Position numbers and translations under genes: made by a program. From contig JABMNK010000005.1 in NCBI GenBank assembly GCA_013204595.1, forward strand, positions 1 to 37,826: a DNA stretch of 37,826 nucleotides. The letters are read 5' to 3'. The stretch is from Flammeovirgaceae bacterium. Its GTDB lineage: Bacteria; Bacteroidota; Bacteroidia; Cytophagales; Cyclobacteriaceae. Positions 1-8,268 of this stretch are shown piece by piece. How positions within the stretch are numbered: position 1 is the first letter of the stretch; the number at the start of each line of letters is the position of its first letter. A model generated the notes under the pieces. It saw only the letters and a program-made list of their open reading frames with translations, did no database searches and was not told the origin of the DNA.

Positions 1-582
1 CTCCAAAACAAAGGCATAGACACCATTGCCCGACTGTTTAAGCCAATACGTATCGCCGGTACCGCTTTGAAACTTCCCCAAATGAAACCAAGCATCCTGA
101 TGAATCCAAACGCCCTGATCTGCTGGATTAGGTGATAAAATTTGATAAAATTGATTTTTTTTTTCTATGGATTTTAAGGAGACCTGATCATAGCGAGGCG
201 CTACTTGCTTCAACTTAGGAAAAATCCAAATCTGAAGAAACCGAACTTCTTGATCCTTATTTTTATTGTATTCACTATGATAAATACCTGTGCCTGCACT
301 TAAAGCTTGCACATCACCTTCTCGTATAATGGCCACGTTACCCATGCTGTCCTTGTGTTCCAGATCTCCAGCTAGCGGAATAGAAATAATCTCCATATTG
401 CTGTGCGGATGGGTGCCAAATCCATTACCTGGCGCCACACAATCGTCATTGAGCACTCGGAGCATACCGAAATTCATTCTATCCGGGTTATGGTAATCAG
501 CAAAGCTAAAAGAATGATAAGAGTCTAACCATCCATACTGGGCATATCCCCTGCTGTTGGCTTTGTGTAGAATAGTTTTCAT
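1..582 (-). CDS. Pirin family protein (partial, C-terminus cut by window edge)
   Basis: The reading frame runs off the left edge after 194 residues, so the C-terminal part is missing; pirins are usually 230-300 residues. Pirins are metal-binding bicupins, and some have quercetin 2,3-dioxygenase activity. The N-terminal cupin keeps the complete metal site: H58 and H60 in GTHPHSNMEII, and H102 and E104 in GIYHSEYN. The ATG at 582 opens with MKTILHKANSRG, a normal pirin start. The gene lies 39 bases after the alkyltransferase gene on the same strand and is probably co-transcribed with it. Family assignment is firm from the four metal ligands. The true substrate is unknown, as for most pirins. 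Confidence 0.92.
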   Translation of the reverse strand, partial: MKTILHKANSRGYAQYGWLDSYHSFSFADYHNPDRMNFGMLRVLNDDCVAPGNGFGTHPHSNMEIISIPLAGDLEHKDSMGNVAIIREGDVQALSAGTGIYHSEYNKNKDQEVRFLQIWIFPKLKQVAPRYDQVSLKSIEKKNQFYQILSPNPADQGVWIHQDAWFHLGKFQSGTGDTYWLKQSGNGVYAFVLE

Positions 583-621
583 TTGCTATTTATGGATTTT
601 AATTAGACAAATTTAAATTGC

Positions 622-1452
622 TTATTCCAATTTATCGACATTGAATTGAGCCGCTTCCCAACCTATCAGTGCCGTCTTCCGAGTAGTTTCCCATCTGTAT
701 TGACCTATGGCCCCTGATGCACCCAGTACCCGATGACACGGTATGAGTAGTGCAATCAAATTGCGACCAATTGCTGTTCCCACCGCCCTTGCAGCTAATG
801 GTTTTTTGAGTTGCTTGGCGATGAATCCATAGGTAGTCAAATGACCACTCGAAATATTCAATAGCTCCTGCCATACCTGCCATTGAAACGATGTCCCCTT
901 TACATGCAAGGTGATCTTCTCTGATTCACCTCTATTCCCTTTTACAAAGTTTTTGACTGTCCGGTGATGATGGGTTTCTTTTTGAATAAAGTGGGCATTT
1001 GGAAATGTTGAACACAACCCAGACAAAGCTTCATGAGCGTCTTTGTAGAACATTAAATAGCAAACTCCTTTCGCAGTCGATCCGATAACAAGAGGACCGA
1101 AAGGGCTTTCAAAAAAATCATAATGAATGAGCAAGGTCGCACCTGTATTTTTACCTTCCTCAATAGTCATGCGCAACAATGTGAGTTCGGGGTACTTGTG
1201 ACGATCCAACGATAAAGAAAAATCGGAATTAATGGTCGTATTACGGTCCAATGATTGACGCAACGCTTTGGGCGTGAGATATCCCAAGAATAAGCCCAAG
1301 TCTACCCCAGACCAAGATTTAAAAATCAAATCAATATCTCTTTCACCGTTAATAGTATCAAAGTATAAAGTGCCTTGCTTATTTAGTGAGTTCGCTTTGG
1401 ACCTAAGGATGATCGCTATTTTATCATAACATAAGGCATAGGATATTTTCAA
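622..1452 (-). CDS. Ada-like O6-methylguanine-DNA methyltransferase with degenerate AraC-type HTH domain
   Basis: The C-terminal half (about residues 105-276) is a methylated-DNA--protein-cysteine methyltransferase, which moves the methyl group from O6-methylguanine onto its own cysteine. The acceptor is C239 in the PCHRVLG motif, preceded by the expected SRAVG-like helix (AARAVGTAIGRN) and followed by YRWETTRKTALIGWE. Residues about 8-100 align by eye with the AraC-type HTH of bifunctional Ada-like proteins (for example FKSWSGVDLGLFLGYLT), but the second helix-turn-helix is hard to recognise, so DNA binding may be lost. No ATG is available at the N-terminus; the likely start is TTG at 1452. 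The gene lies 25 bases after the DUF3109 gene. The methyltransferase call is strong, the regulator role weak. Confidence 0.88.
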   Translation of the reverse strand: MKISYALCYDKIAIILRSKANSLNKQGTLYFDTINGERDIDLIFKSWSGVDLGLFLGYLTPKALRQSLDRNTTINSDFSLSLDRHKYPELTLLRMTIEEGKNTGATLLIHYDFFESPFGPLVIGSTAKGVCYLMFYKDAHEALSGLCSTFPNAHFIQKETHHHRTVKNFVKGNRGESEKITLHVKGTSFQWQVWQELLNISSGHLTTYGFIAKQLKKPLAARAVGTAIGRNLIALLIPCHRVLGASGAIGQYRWETTRKTALIGWEAAQFNVDKLE

Positions 1453-1477
1453 AATAGTTGACTCTAATAATCAAAAC

Positions 1478-2068
1478 TCATGAGGTGCCTTCCTCTTTTT
1501 CAGACTTCAGAAGCTCAATTTCGTTACACAATCTTTGATACCAATCACTTCCATATTTCCTGATCAACGGCTCCTTTAAAAACTTATAAATAGCTACTCC
1601 CTTGCTTTTTCCCAAAATCCTGGCACATTCACAAATACTCCATCGATCATAATTCAATGTTTCAAAGTCATGCAACGTTTGCACCCTGATAGGATACAAA
1701 TGGCAACTGATAGGTTTTCTGAAATCTGATTTTCCATCCAAATAAGCCTGTTCGACACTACATTTTAAGGCATGCTTATCATCGTAATAAGCAAAACTAC
1801 ATTCTTTACCGTTGAGAGTCGTTGTAGTAAAATCTCCATCTTCATCCAGTAAATATGCGCCTTGGGTATCCAGTACTTCTTGAGCTGCAGCCGAAAGATA
1901 AGGTTTGACGATTTCTATGCTTTCATCCATAAGAATCAATTCGTCTTGTGTTAAAGGTGCTCCTAAATCACCTTCAACACAGCACGCACCCTTGCACTTG
2001 TCTAAGTCACAAATGAACTGCTCTTCGTATATCTCTGAAGAAATTACGGTCTTATCTAAGATGATCAT
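1478..2068 (-). CDS. DUF3109 family cysteine-rich protein
   Basis: A 196-residue protein of unknown function. It resembles the DUF3109/YkgJ-like group of putative metal- or Fe-S-binding proteins. Near the N-terminus it has the cluster C20, C25, C29, C30 (CDLDKCKGACC), and further cysteines follow in GKECSF, LKCSVEQ, SCHLYPIR and SICECAR, ten in all. I place the start at ATG 2068 (MIILDKTV), where homologues normally begin. An in-frame start at 2155 would add 29 residues of unrelated-looking sequence. A near-match promoter box (AACTTTTG, minus strand, 2160-2153) would start transcription downstream of 2155, which also favours 2068. Its stop codon overlaps an ATG (ATGA at 1481-1478) that opens only five codons. 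Confidence 0.85.
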   Translation of the reverse strand: MIILDKTVISSEIYEEQFICDLDKCKGACCVEGDLGAPLTQDELILMDESIEIVKPYLSAAAQEVLDTQGAYLLDEDGDFTTTTLNGKECSFAYYDDKHALKCSVEQAYLDGKSDFRKPISCHLYPIRVQTLHDFETLNYDRWSICECARILGKSKGVAIYKFLKEPLIRKYGSDWYQRLCNEIELLKSEKEEGTS

Positions 2069-2240
2069 GCTGTTCGCGTTAAATCCCAAAATTAAGGAAA
2101 TAAAGCAGGACCACCGTTCTTGATCACGATTATTCGCATAAATAGACCCTATCAAAAGTTGAATGTGATTTTATATGCAACTAAAAACAATTTAGATGCG
2201 TTTTAAGGGTGGTAATTATCAATCTTTTAAAACTATTTAA

Positions 2241-2813
2241 ATGCTTCAATTAATTTTTTCATTATTGCTGTTGACCTCCAATCCAGCACCAGCTCAGACG
2301 TTACCTGTCAATGTCGAAAAAAGTGTCGTCAAATGGGAAGGTGGAAGTGTGGCTACCACCCACAATGGTACTATTTTCTTGCAATCTGGATCACTTGATG
2401 TTGAAAAAGGAAGCCTAATAGGTGGTCGATTTGTGATTGATATGAATACCATTATCAATTTGGACGTGCCGCAAGCCTATAGAGGGAAACTTGAAAATCA
2501 TCTGAAATCGGATGACTTTTTTGGTTCGGTGACATTTCCCACTTCGCAATTGGTAATTCAAAAAGCTACTGCACAAGGAAATGATCAATACCTCATACTT
2601 GCAGATTTGACTATTCGAGGAATCTCAAAACCAATAGAATTTCCTGCGAAATTTGAGGACAATGGGACGGGCTATCTGGCATCTGCTACTTTTACTTTTG
2701 ATCGAGCCGCCTATGAGGTAACCCACCGTTCGGGAAGTTTTTTTCAGGGCTTGGGTGATAAATTGGTCTTCGATGAAATAACAATCATGGTTTCCCTTGA
2801 AGCCCCTCGCTAA
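2241..2813 (+). CDS. YceI family periplasmic lipocalin-like protein
   Basis: A 190-residue protein with a short N-terminal signal peptide (hydrophobic residues 2-12, probable cleavage after NPAPAQ near residue 19), then a single YceI domain to the end. YceI proteins are lipocalin-like beta-barrels that bind polyisoprenoid-type lipids in the periplasm. Supporting motifs are GRFVIDMNTI, the segment LKSDDFFGSVTFP typical of the family, the LADLTIRGISKPIEFPA strand pair, and FDRAAYEVTHRSG near the C-terminus. The gene is divergent from the DUF3109 gene and convergent with thiL, 27 bases away, so it is probably monocistronic. No exact promoter box was seen upstream. Its ligand in this organism is unknown. 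Confidence 0.93.
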   Translation: MLQLIFSLLLLTSNPAPAQTLPVNVEKSVVKWEGGSVATTHNGTIFLQSGSLDVEKGSLIGGRFVIDMNTIINLDVPQAYRGKLENHLKSDDFFGSVTFPTSQLVIQKATAQGNDQYLILADLTIRGISKPIEFPAKFEDNGTGYLASATFTFDRAAYEVTHRSGSFFQGLGDKLVFDEITIMVSLEAPR

Positions 2814-2840
2814 AATTGAGTAAATATCCCAAGTGTTGGA

Positions 2841-3875
2841 TCAAAAATGAATCCACCCTTGGGCTGTTAATGCCACGGTTGTTTTGTTAGTTGTCACCAT
2901 AACTTTTCCGCTTTCGGGTGGATGCATATAACCAATGGTCGTGATGTCGTGATGATGTTCAATCTTCTCAAAATCTTCTTGGCGGATGGTAAACAACAAT
3001 TCATAGTCTTCGCCACCATTCAAAGCTGCCGTATTGGGATCCATACTGAATTCCGCTGCTGTCTCAAAAGTTTGTTCTGAAATAGGTAGTTTATCTTCAT
3101 AAATACAGGCGCCCAATTGAGATTGCTTGCACAAATGAAATATTTCTGACGCCAACCCATCTGAGATATCGATCATTGCGGTTGGTACCATATTCAAATC
3201 CATCAATTCATAAATGACGTCCATTCTTGCCATTGGTCGTAATTGGCGACCGACTATAGCGGCGTATTTATCCAATTGTGGCTGCATATTCGGATCTACC
3301 TTGAATACCTCCTTTTCTCTTTCTAGAATTTGCAATCCCATATAAGCACTCCCAACGTCACCGGTCACACATAAAATATCGGAATTTTTAGCACCACTTC
3401 GGTACACCACTTGATCTTCGGATGCCTCCCCTATAATAGTCATAGAGATCATTAATCCCGCTCTGGATGCGGTAGTATCACCACCGATTACGTCCAATTT
3501 ATAATCTTTTGCGGCAGCATAAATACCTTCATAAATGGCTTCGACCGCTTCGACAGACATGCGATTACTCAATCCAAGACTCACCGTGATTTGTTTGGGT
3601 ATGCCATTCATCGCCGCAATATCTGATACATTGACTGTCACCGCTTTATAGCCCAAATGAACTAGGGGCATATACGATAAATCAAAATGGATCCCTTCTA
3701 GCAGCATATCTGTGCTGACCAACATTACCTTGCCTGCTGTAGTTCCAATAACTGCCGCATCATCACCAATTCCTTTCAAAGTAGTCTGATGCTGAATCAT
3801 CGCTCCCGCAGCAATTTTATCAATCAGCCCAAATTCACCAATTGATCCGATTTCTGTTCTTTTTAATTCTTCCAT
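2841..3875 (-). CDS. thiL: Thiamine-monophosphate kinase
   Basis: ThiL phosphorylates thiamine monophosphate to thiamine pyrophosphate, the last step of thiamine cofactor synthesis, in the cytoplasm. At 344 residues the protein has normal length. The family motifs occur in order: GIGDDAAVI and STDMLLEGIHFDL near the N-terminus (metal and ATP site), VNVSDIAAMN, GGDTTAS, VTGDVGSAYMGL, MIDISDGLASEI and NGGEDYELLF. The ATG at 3875 shares its A with the stop codon of the mce gene (TAATG), so the two genes are almost certainly one transcript with coupled translation. No other thiamine genes are nearby, and the pairing with mce is not an obvious pathway link. Confidence 0.96.
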   Translation of the reverse strand: MEELKRTEIGSIGEFGLIDKIAAGAMIQHQTTLKGIGDDAAVIGTTAGKVMLVSTDMLLEGIHFDLSYMPLVHLGYKAVTVNVSDIAAMNGIPKQITVSLGLSNRMSVEAVEAIYEGIYAAAKDYKLDVIGGDTTASRAGLMISMTIIGEASEDQVVYRSGAKNSDILCVTGDVGSAYMGLQILEREKEVFKVDPNMQPQLDKYAAIVGRQLRPMARMDVIYELMDLNMVPTAMIDISDGLASEIFHLCKQSQLGACIYEDKLPISEQTFETAAEFSMDPNTAALNGGEDYELLFTIRQEDFEKIEHHHDITTIGYMHPPESGKVMVTTNKTTVALTAQGWIHF

Positions 3876-4276
3876 TATTTAAGTTCTTGACAAAGTTCTA
3901 TCAGCACGCCATTCGTACTCTTTGGATGCAGGAATGTGATCAATTTGTTATCGGCGCCCAGTTTAGCTGGATTGTAGATAATCACAAATCCCTCACCTTT
4001 CAATCGATCAATTTCCAGCTGAATATCCGCTACTTCAAAGGCAATATGATGGATACCCGATCTATTTTTATCCACGTACTTGCTGATAGCACTATCTGGT
4101 TGATCTGATTCCAAAAATTCAATTTTTGTTTCTCCTATTTGAAAAAAAGAAGTATTGACAGCCTCGCTCGCTACTCGCTCTTCCTTATAAGGCGACTGAT
4201 TGAATAGCCGAGAATAAAGGTCATTGACCTTTTTGAGATCCTTCACTGCAATACCTATATGCTCTACTCTTATCAT
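3875..4276 (-). CDS. mce: Methylmalonyl-CoA epimerase
   Basis: A 133-residue vicinal-oxygen-chelate protein that interconverts (R)- and (S)-methylmalonyl-CoA, linking propionyl-CoA metabolism to succinyl-CoA through the B12-dependent mutase. The expected metal ligands are visible: H6 in VEHIGIAV, the acidic position in KIEFLES, H76/H77 in SGIHHIAFEV and E127 in GVLIELCQ. The length is typical. The stop codon overlaps the thiL start by one base. The upstream minus-strand region has a near-match promoter box (TTCCTTTG, about 4296-4303). The mutase genes are not in this window. Confidence 0.95.
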   Translation of the reverse strand: MIRVEHIGIAVKDLKKVNDLYSRLFNQSPYKEERVASEAVNTSFFQIGETKIEFLESDQPDSAISKYVDKNRSGIHHIAFEVADIQLEIDRLKGEGFVIIYNPAKLGADNKLITFLHPKSTNGVLIELCQELK

Positions 4277-4352
4277 TGCTTTTTTGATTCCTTAAACGCA
4301 AAGGAACAAGAACTTTTAGGAGTTTAATGATTTTTTAATGGAAGTAATTCAG

Positions 4353-4360
4353 TATTTTTG
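4353..4360 (+). promoter_or_regulatory. -7 box TATTTTTG in front of the IscA-like gene
   Basis: An exact match to the Bacteroidota -7 consensus TAnnTTTG, ending only six bases (CACTAT) before the ATG at 4367. Transcription would start within about three bases of the ATG, giving a nearly leaderless mRNA. No clear TTG -33 element was found at the usual spacing. Confidence 0.5.
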
Positions 4361-4366
4361 CACTAT

Positions 4367-4693
4367 ATGATAAGTGTTACCGATAAAGCAAAAAATCAAA
4401 TATCCTTTTTAAGATCTTCTGAAGGTTATAGTGAAGCGCATAATTTGCGTGTCTCTGTTAAGGGCGGTGGCTGCTCTGGTTTGATGTATGACATTGCTTT
4501 TGATGATGCCATCACTCCTCAGGACGATGTCTTCGAAGACAAAGGAGTCAAAGTAATTGTCGATAAGCGTAGTTTGCTCTATTTGCTCGGAACAACCCTC
4601 GAATTTTCTGATGGATTAAATGGTAAGGGCTTTCAATTTATCAATCCCAACGCAAGCCGCACCTGTGGCTGCGGCGAGAGCTTCTCAATTTGA
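4367..4693 (+). CDS. HesB/IscA/ErpA-type iron-sulfur cluster carrier
   Basis: A 108-residue A-type carrier that receives Fe-S clusters from a scaffold and passes them to target proteins in the cytoplasm. The three conserved cysteines are present: C36 in GGGCSGL and C100 and C102 in the C-terminal TCGCGESF. The GFQFINPNA strand is also typical. I chose ATG 4367 over the in-frame TTG at 4358 because the protein then begins MISVTDKA, as in the family, and because the TTG lies inside the likely promoter box. It is a single gene between two minus-strand transcription units. The nearby complex I genes need many Fe-S clusters, but there is no direct link. IscA, ErpA and SufA cannot be told apart from this sequence. 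Confidence 0.94.
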   Translation: MISVTDKAKNQISFLRSSEGYSEAHNLRVSVKGGGCSGLMYDIAFDDAITPQDDVFEDKGVKVIVDKRSLLYLLGTTLEFSDGLNGKGFQFINPNASRTCGCGESFSI

Positions 4694-4980
4694 CGTGGAT
4701 GGCTTTAGCCGTTAAAACCGCCATCAAAGAACCCCACTTCTTATCGTTTTACTGCTAATACTGACTCCAGCCTCCCAGATTTTGACCAAACATGACATAA
4801 TTAATAAATAGCTATTTAGATCCTTCAAGAGAATATTTAGCAGCGGAAAAACCCTAATCATCCATGATTTCGACAATAGGTATCTGCCCACTTCGCTTGG
4901 TTCAGCTGATCAGATAAACACCCTCATTTAAACTGCGTTACTCATCAATTCGTTAATAAAGACCGAATAAAGTGATTGAC
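4694..4980. other. Intergenic region between convergent genes
   Basis: These 287 bases separate the 3' ends of the IscA-like gene and the purF-like gene. A weak inverted repeat, GATGGC with GCCATC, lies just after the IscA-like stop (about 4697-4724) but has no T-run. No convincing reading frame, RNA gene or repeat was seen. Confidence 0.5.
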
Positions 4981-6867
4981 CTAATAAGCCCTCACCTCAA
5001 CACCTTTCATGAAATTGATAAAGGCCTTATTAACGACTCCATTTCCCCCAGGGGTAGGATAATCGCCAGTAAAATACCAATCACCAAGGTGATTGGGACA
5101 AGCTTTATGTAGCCCTTCAACTGTTTGAAAAACCACCTCTAACGAGGCCTTCATGTTTTTTGGCTTGATAATCTCTGCGATTTTTTTAGATACCTGATCG
5201 TAAGAGAAGGGTGCGTAGAGTTCTTTCACGTAATTATCTTGATTGCGGCTATTGACCACTGAAAGGCATTTTTCAAGGACTTCATCTAATAAATATTCTT
5301 TATTGTGGTCAATAAGTAGTGCTAATACTGCTCTAAATGCCACAAAATCTTTCATCTTGCTCATGTCAATGCCATAGCAATCTGGAAATCGAATTTGAGG
5401 TGCAGAAGAAATAATCACAATTTTCTTTGGATCTAGCTTATCTAATAAGGTCAATATGCTTTTTTCCAATGTAGTACCACGAACGATACTGTCATCAATC
5501 ACCACCAAAGAATCTCGATCTTTTTTAATCACCTCGTACGTGGTGTCATACACGTGAGCAACTAATTCATCTCGATGGGCATCATCGGTAATAAAGGTGC
5601 GCAGCTTGGCATCTTTTAATACCAATTTTTCAACTCTCGGCTTAAAAGAGAGCAAGTCCTCTAACGAATCTGGACTAGGCTTCTGATCCAATATAATCTC
5701 CTTTCGCTTGCTGATCAAATAATCTTCTACACCTGACATCATCCCGAGAAAGGAAATTTCAGCCGTATTGGGAATAAACGAAAATACCGTGTTTTTGAGG
5801 TCGAAATTGATCGATTTAAGTACTTGTGGTACCATCAAGCGACCCAACTCCTTGCGCTCACGATAAATATCTGGATCCGTACCTCTTGAGAAATAAATCC
5901 GCTCAAAACTGCAAGCCTTTTTCTCTCTAGGTTCTATGAATTGTTGATGCTGGTAACTCCCGTCTTTGTTGAGAATCAGGGCATGCCCTGGACTGACCTC
6001 TTTTATGTCATCATAGTTGCATTCAAAGGCGGTTTTAATCGCTGGCTTTTCTGAGGCAACTACAATAACTTCATCATCTGCATAATAATAAGCAGGTCGA
6101 ATACCTGCCGGATCTCGCGCCACAAAGGCCGCTCCATAACCGACCATTCCTGTAAGAGCATAACCCCCATCAAAATCCTTGCATGACCGTTGTAACACCC
6201 TTTGCAGGTCTAATTTATCTTCGATAAGTCGAGTAAGCTCCGCATTGCTGTGCGTGTTCTTGTATTTATGAAAAATTTGTTGATTTTCTTCATCCAAAAA
6301 GTGGCCGATTTTTTCCATTGCCGTCACCGTATCCATCTTCTCCTTGGGGTGCTGCCCCAATTGAATCAATTTATCAAAGAGTTCGTCCACATTGGTCATA
6401 TTGAAATTACCCGCCACAACCAAATTGCGACTACGCCAATTATTTTGACGTAAAAATGGATGACAATTTTCAATACTATTTTTGCCATGAGTACCATAAC
6501 GAAGGTGACCCAACCAAATCTCGCCAGAAAAAGCCACATTTTGCTTGAGCCATGCTGCGTCCATATAGTGGGCTGGAGATTCTTTTTGCGCCTTCTCGAA
6601 TTTGCGTCCTATTTTCTGAAAAATCGCCTCAATTGGCTGCTGTTCCATATTTCGATAGCGACTGATATAGCGGTAACCTGGCTCCATATCAATTTTGATA
6701 TTAGCAACGCCAGCACCGTCTTGACCTCTATTATGCTGCTTTTGCATGAGTAAGTACATTTTACTCAAGCTGTAAGTAGGTGTATGATACTTATCTACAT
6801 AGTACTGAAGCGGTTTTCTCAATCGAAGAAGGACTATTCCGCACTCGTGTTTGATGGGGTCACTCAT
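4981..6867 (-). CDS. PurF-like amidophosphoribosyltransferase, long Bacteroidota form
   Basis: A 628-residue protein joining an N-terminal Ntn-type glutaminase domain to a C-terminal phosphoribosyltransferase domain, the layout of PurF, which makes phosphoribosylamine from PRPP and glutamine. C9 in HECGI is the probable N-terminal nucleophile after removal of an eight-residue propeptide. NRGQDGAGVA, GHLRYGTHG, VVAGNFNMTN and ARDPAGIRPAYY match PurF motifs, and VVIDDSIVRGTT is the PRPP-binding loop. It is over 100 residues longer than classical PurF because of extra segments throughout. Its ATG overlaps the nuoN stop (ATGA), so it is expressed with complex I. Bacteroidota often also carry a shorter, standard PurF elsewhere, so this may be a paralogue with a different role. 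Confidence 0.85.
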   Translation of the reverse strand: MSDPIKHECGIVLLRLRKPLQYYVDKYHTPTYSLSKMYLLMQKQHNRGQDGAGVANIKIDMEPGYRYISRYRNMEQQPIEAIFQKIGRKFEKAQKESPAHYMDAAWLKQNVAFSGEIWLGHLRYGTHGKNSIENCHPFLRQNNWRSRNLVVAGNFNMTNVDELFDKLIQLGQHPKEKMDTVTAMEKIGHFLDEENQQIFHKYKNTHSNAELTRLIEDKLDLQRVLQRSCKDFDGGYALTGMVGYGAAFVARDPAGIRPAYYYADDEVIVVASEKPAIKTAFECNYDDIKEVSPGHALILNKDGSYQHQQFIEPREKKACSFERIYFSRGTDPDIYRERKELGRLMVPQVLKSINFDLKNTVFSFIPNTAEISFLGMMSGVEDYLISKRKEIILDQKPSPDSLEDLLSFKPRVEKLVLKDAKLRTFITDDAHRDELVAHVYDTTYEVIKKDRDSLVVIDDSIVRGTTLEKSILTLLDKLDPKKIVIISSAPQIRFPDCYGIDMSKMKDFVAFRAVLALLIDHNKEYLLDEVLEKCLSVVNSRNQDNYVKELYAPFSYDQVSKKIAEIIKPKNMKASLEVVFQTVEGLHKACPNHLGDWYFTGDYPTPGGNGVVNKAFINFMKGVEVRAY

Positions 6868-8261
6868 GGCTTCAAAATTGGGGCAAATTTATCTAAAATA
6901 TCAGGTTGAAGGAATAAATAAATTAAACTAATCGTGAGCACTGTCAGAAGCAGCATATGCATTTTATGGAAAGTCAGTTTTAAATCACTTTTTGGTTTAA
7001 AAAAATAAAAATATGGAAGCCTTAAATAAAAGTACAATGCGACAGTTGAACTTAGTACACCAATCACAATAAAGGCCATCCAATATCCTGAACCTGACGC
7101 TAAATAGCTCACCCATGCCATCGAAAAAAGAAAAAATTTGGCAATGAAACCCGCGGTAGGCGGTAGACCAACCAATGAGATGGACCATATTACGCTCAAA
7201 AATCCCATAAAAGGATGTTTCGCTCCCAAACCTGCCAAATTGCTGAATGAGACATTGCCTTCGCGTTCATGCAATTGAATAAATAAAAATGCAGTCACAT
7301 TCATTATTGCATAAATGATCACATAATATTTAAAAGCCCCCAGCGCCACCTCAAAGAGACAAAGTGGCAAGATCATCCCAGAATGGGCAATCGCACCATA
7401 GCTTAGCATGCGCTTGACATCTGTCTGTAGTAGCGCACCTAGTGTCCCTAAAATAATTGAGCCAATCGCTAAAATCAAGATCAAATCAATAACGAATGGA
7501 TGCAGATGTCCAACTAACGAAAGAATATGATAAAGTACTGCAAAACCTGCAATTTTAGGTACTACTGACAAAAAAGCTACTGCGTCTGTTGGGGCACCTT
7601 CATAGGTGGCAGGTGTCCATAAGTGAAATGGAACGACCGATGTTTTAAAGAGTAGTCCGACCATAAAAAGGAGCAGTCCAATGGCACTCATCGGAGTCAA
7701 ATGAAATGCCTGGAAATAAAGCGAAAGATTGGCTCCATACAAAAGCGAAATGCCAAAAATCATGACAGCAGAACTCACCCCGCCAAACAATAAATATTTG
7801 ATACTCGCCTCACTCCCTAGTCGATCAAACCTAAACCCTGTTAATAAATAACTCCCATAGGAAGTCAATTCGATAGCAATGTAAAGAATCAAGAAATTAT
7901 TGGCCCCCAGCATGAACATAGCTCCAACCAGCACACTGATCATCAAAAAATAAAATTCGTAGTTTTGGTGTTTTTGAAACTTGAACATTACCACTACAAG
8001 AGTCGCCATTGGCAATAAGTGGCTAAGAAAGTACGTCTGATCGTCACGAAGCAGCGTCTGATCGAAAAACAAGCCTTGGGTCGTAGGAACCAGCCACATG
8101 GCCAGTACCAATAACCCAGCGGCCATGGATTTGATGCCAAACAAGGGCACTTTGAACAACCCAGCGATCAACAGTCCCATAGCACCCACCATCAAGACAA
8201 TTTCTGAGGAAATCAATCCTAAATCTTGTTGTATTGTGATGAGCTGCTGCTGAAGATCCAA
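6864..8261 (-). CDS. nuoN: NADH-quinone oxidoreductase subunit N
   Basis: A 465-residue, almost wholly hydrophobic protein with about 14 membrane helices, one of the three antiporter-like proton-pumping subunits of the complex I membrane arm. Family features include the segment LFKTSVVPFHLWTPATYEGAPT (given in pieces: LFKTSVVPFH then LWTPATYEGAPT), the LLQTDVKRMLSYGAIAHSG region, and GLPPTAGFIAKFFLF. The gene starts seven bases after the nuoM stop, and its own stop overlaps the start of the PurF-like gene in ATGA. It is the last nuo gene of the run nuoH to nuoN. Identity is firm from both sequence and gene order. Confidence 0.96.
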   Translation of the reverse strand: MDLQQQLITIQQDLGLISSEIVLMVGAMGLLIAGLFKVPLFGIKSMAAGLLVLAMWLVPTTQGLFFDQTLLRDDQTYFLSHLLPMATLVVVMFKFQKHQNYEFYFLMISVLVGAMFMLGANNFLILYIAIELTSYGSYLLTGFRFDRLGSEASIKYLLFGGVSSAVMIFGISLLYGANLSLYFQAFHLTPMSAIGLLLFMVGLLFKTSVVPFHLWTPATYEGAPTDAVAFLSVVPKIAGFAVLYHILSLVGHLHPFVIDLILILAIGSIILGTLGALLQTDVKRMLSYGAIAHSGMILPLCLFEVALGAFKYYVIIYAIMNVTAFLFIQLHEREGNVSFSNLAGLGAKHPFMGFLSVIWSISLVGLPPTAGFIAKFFLFSMAWVSYLASGSGYWMAFIVIGVLSSTVALYFYLRLPYFYFFKPKSDLKLTFHKMHMLLLTVLTISLIYLFLQPDILDKFAPILKP

Positions 8262-8268
8262 AATACGC

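Noticed and set aside
2828-2863. Imperfect hairpin CCCAAG...CTTGGG between yceI and thiL
   Set aside because: It has an internal mismatch loop and no T-run on either strand, and it lies partly in the thiL coding end; too weak to call a terminator.
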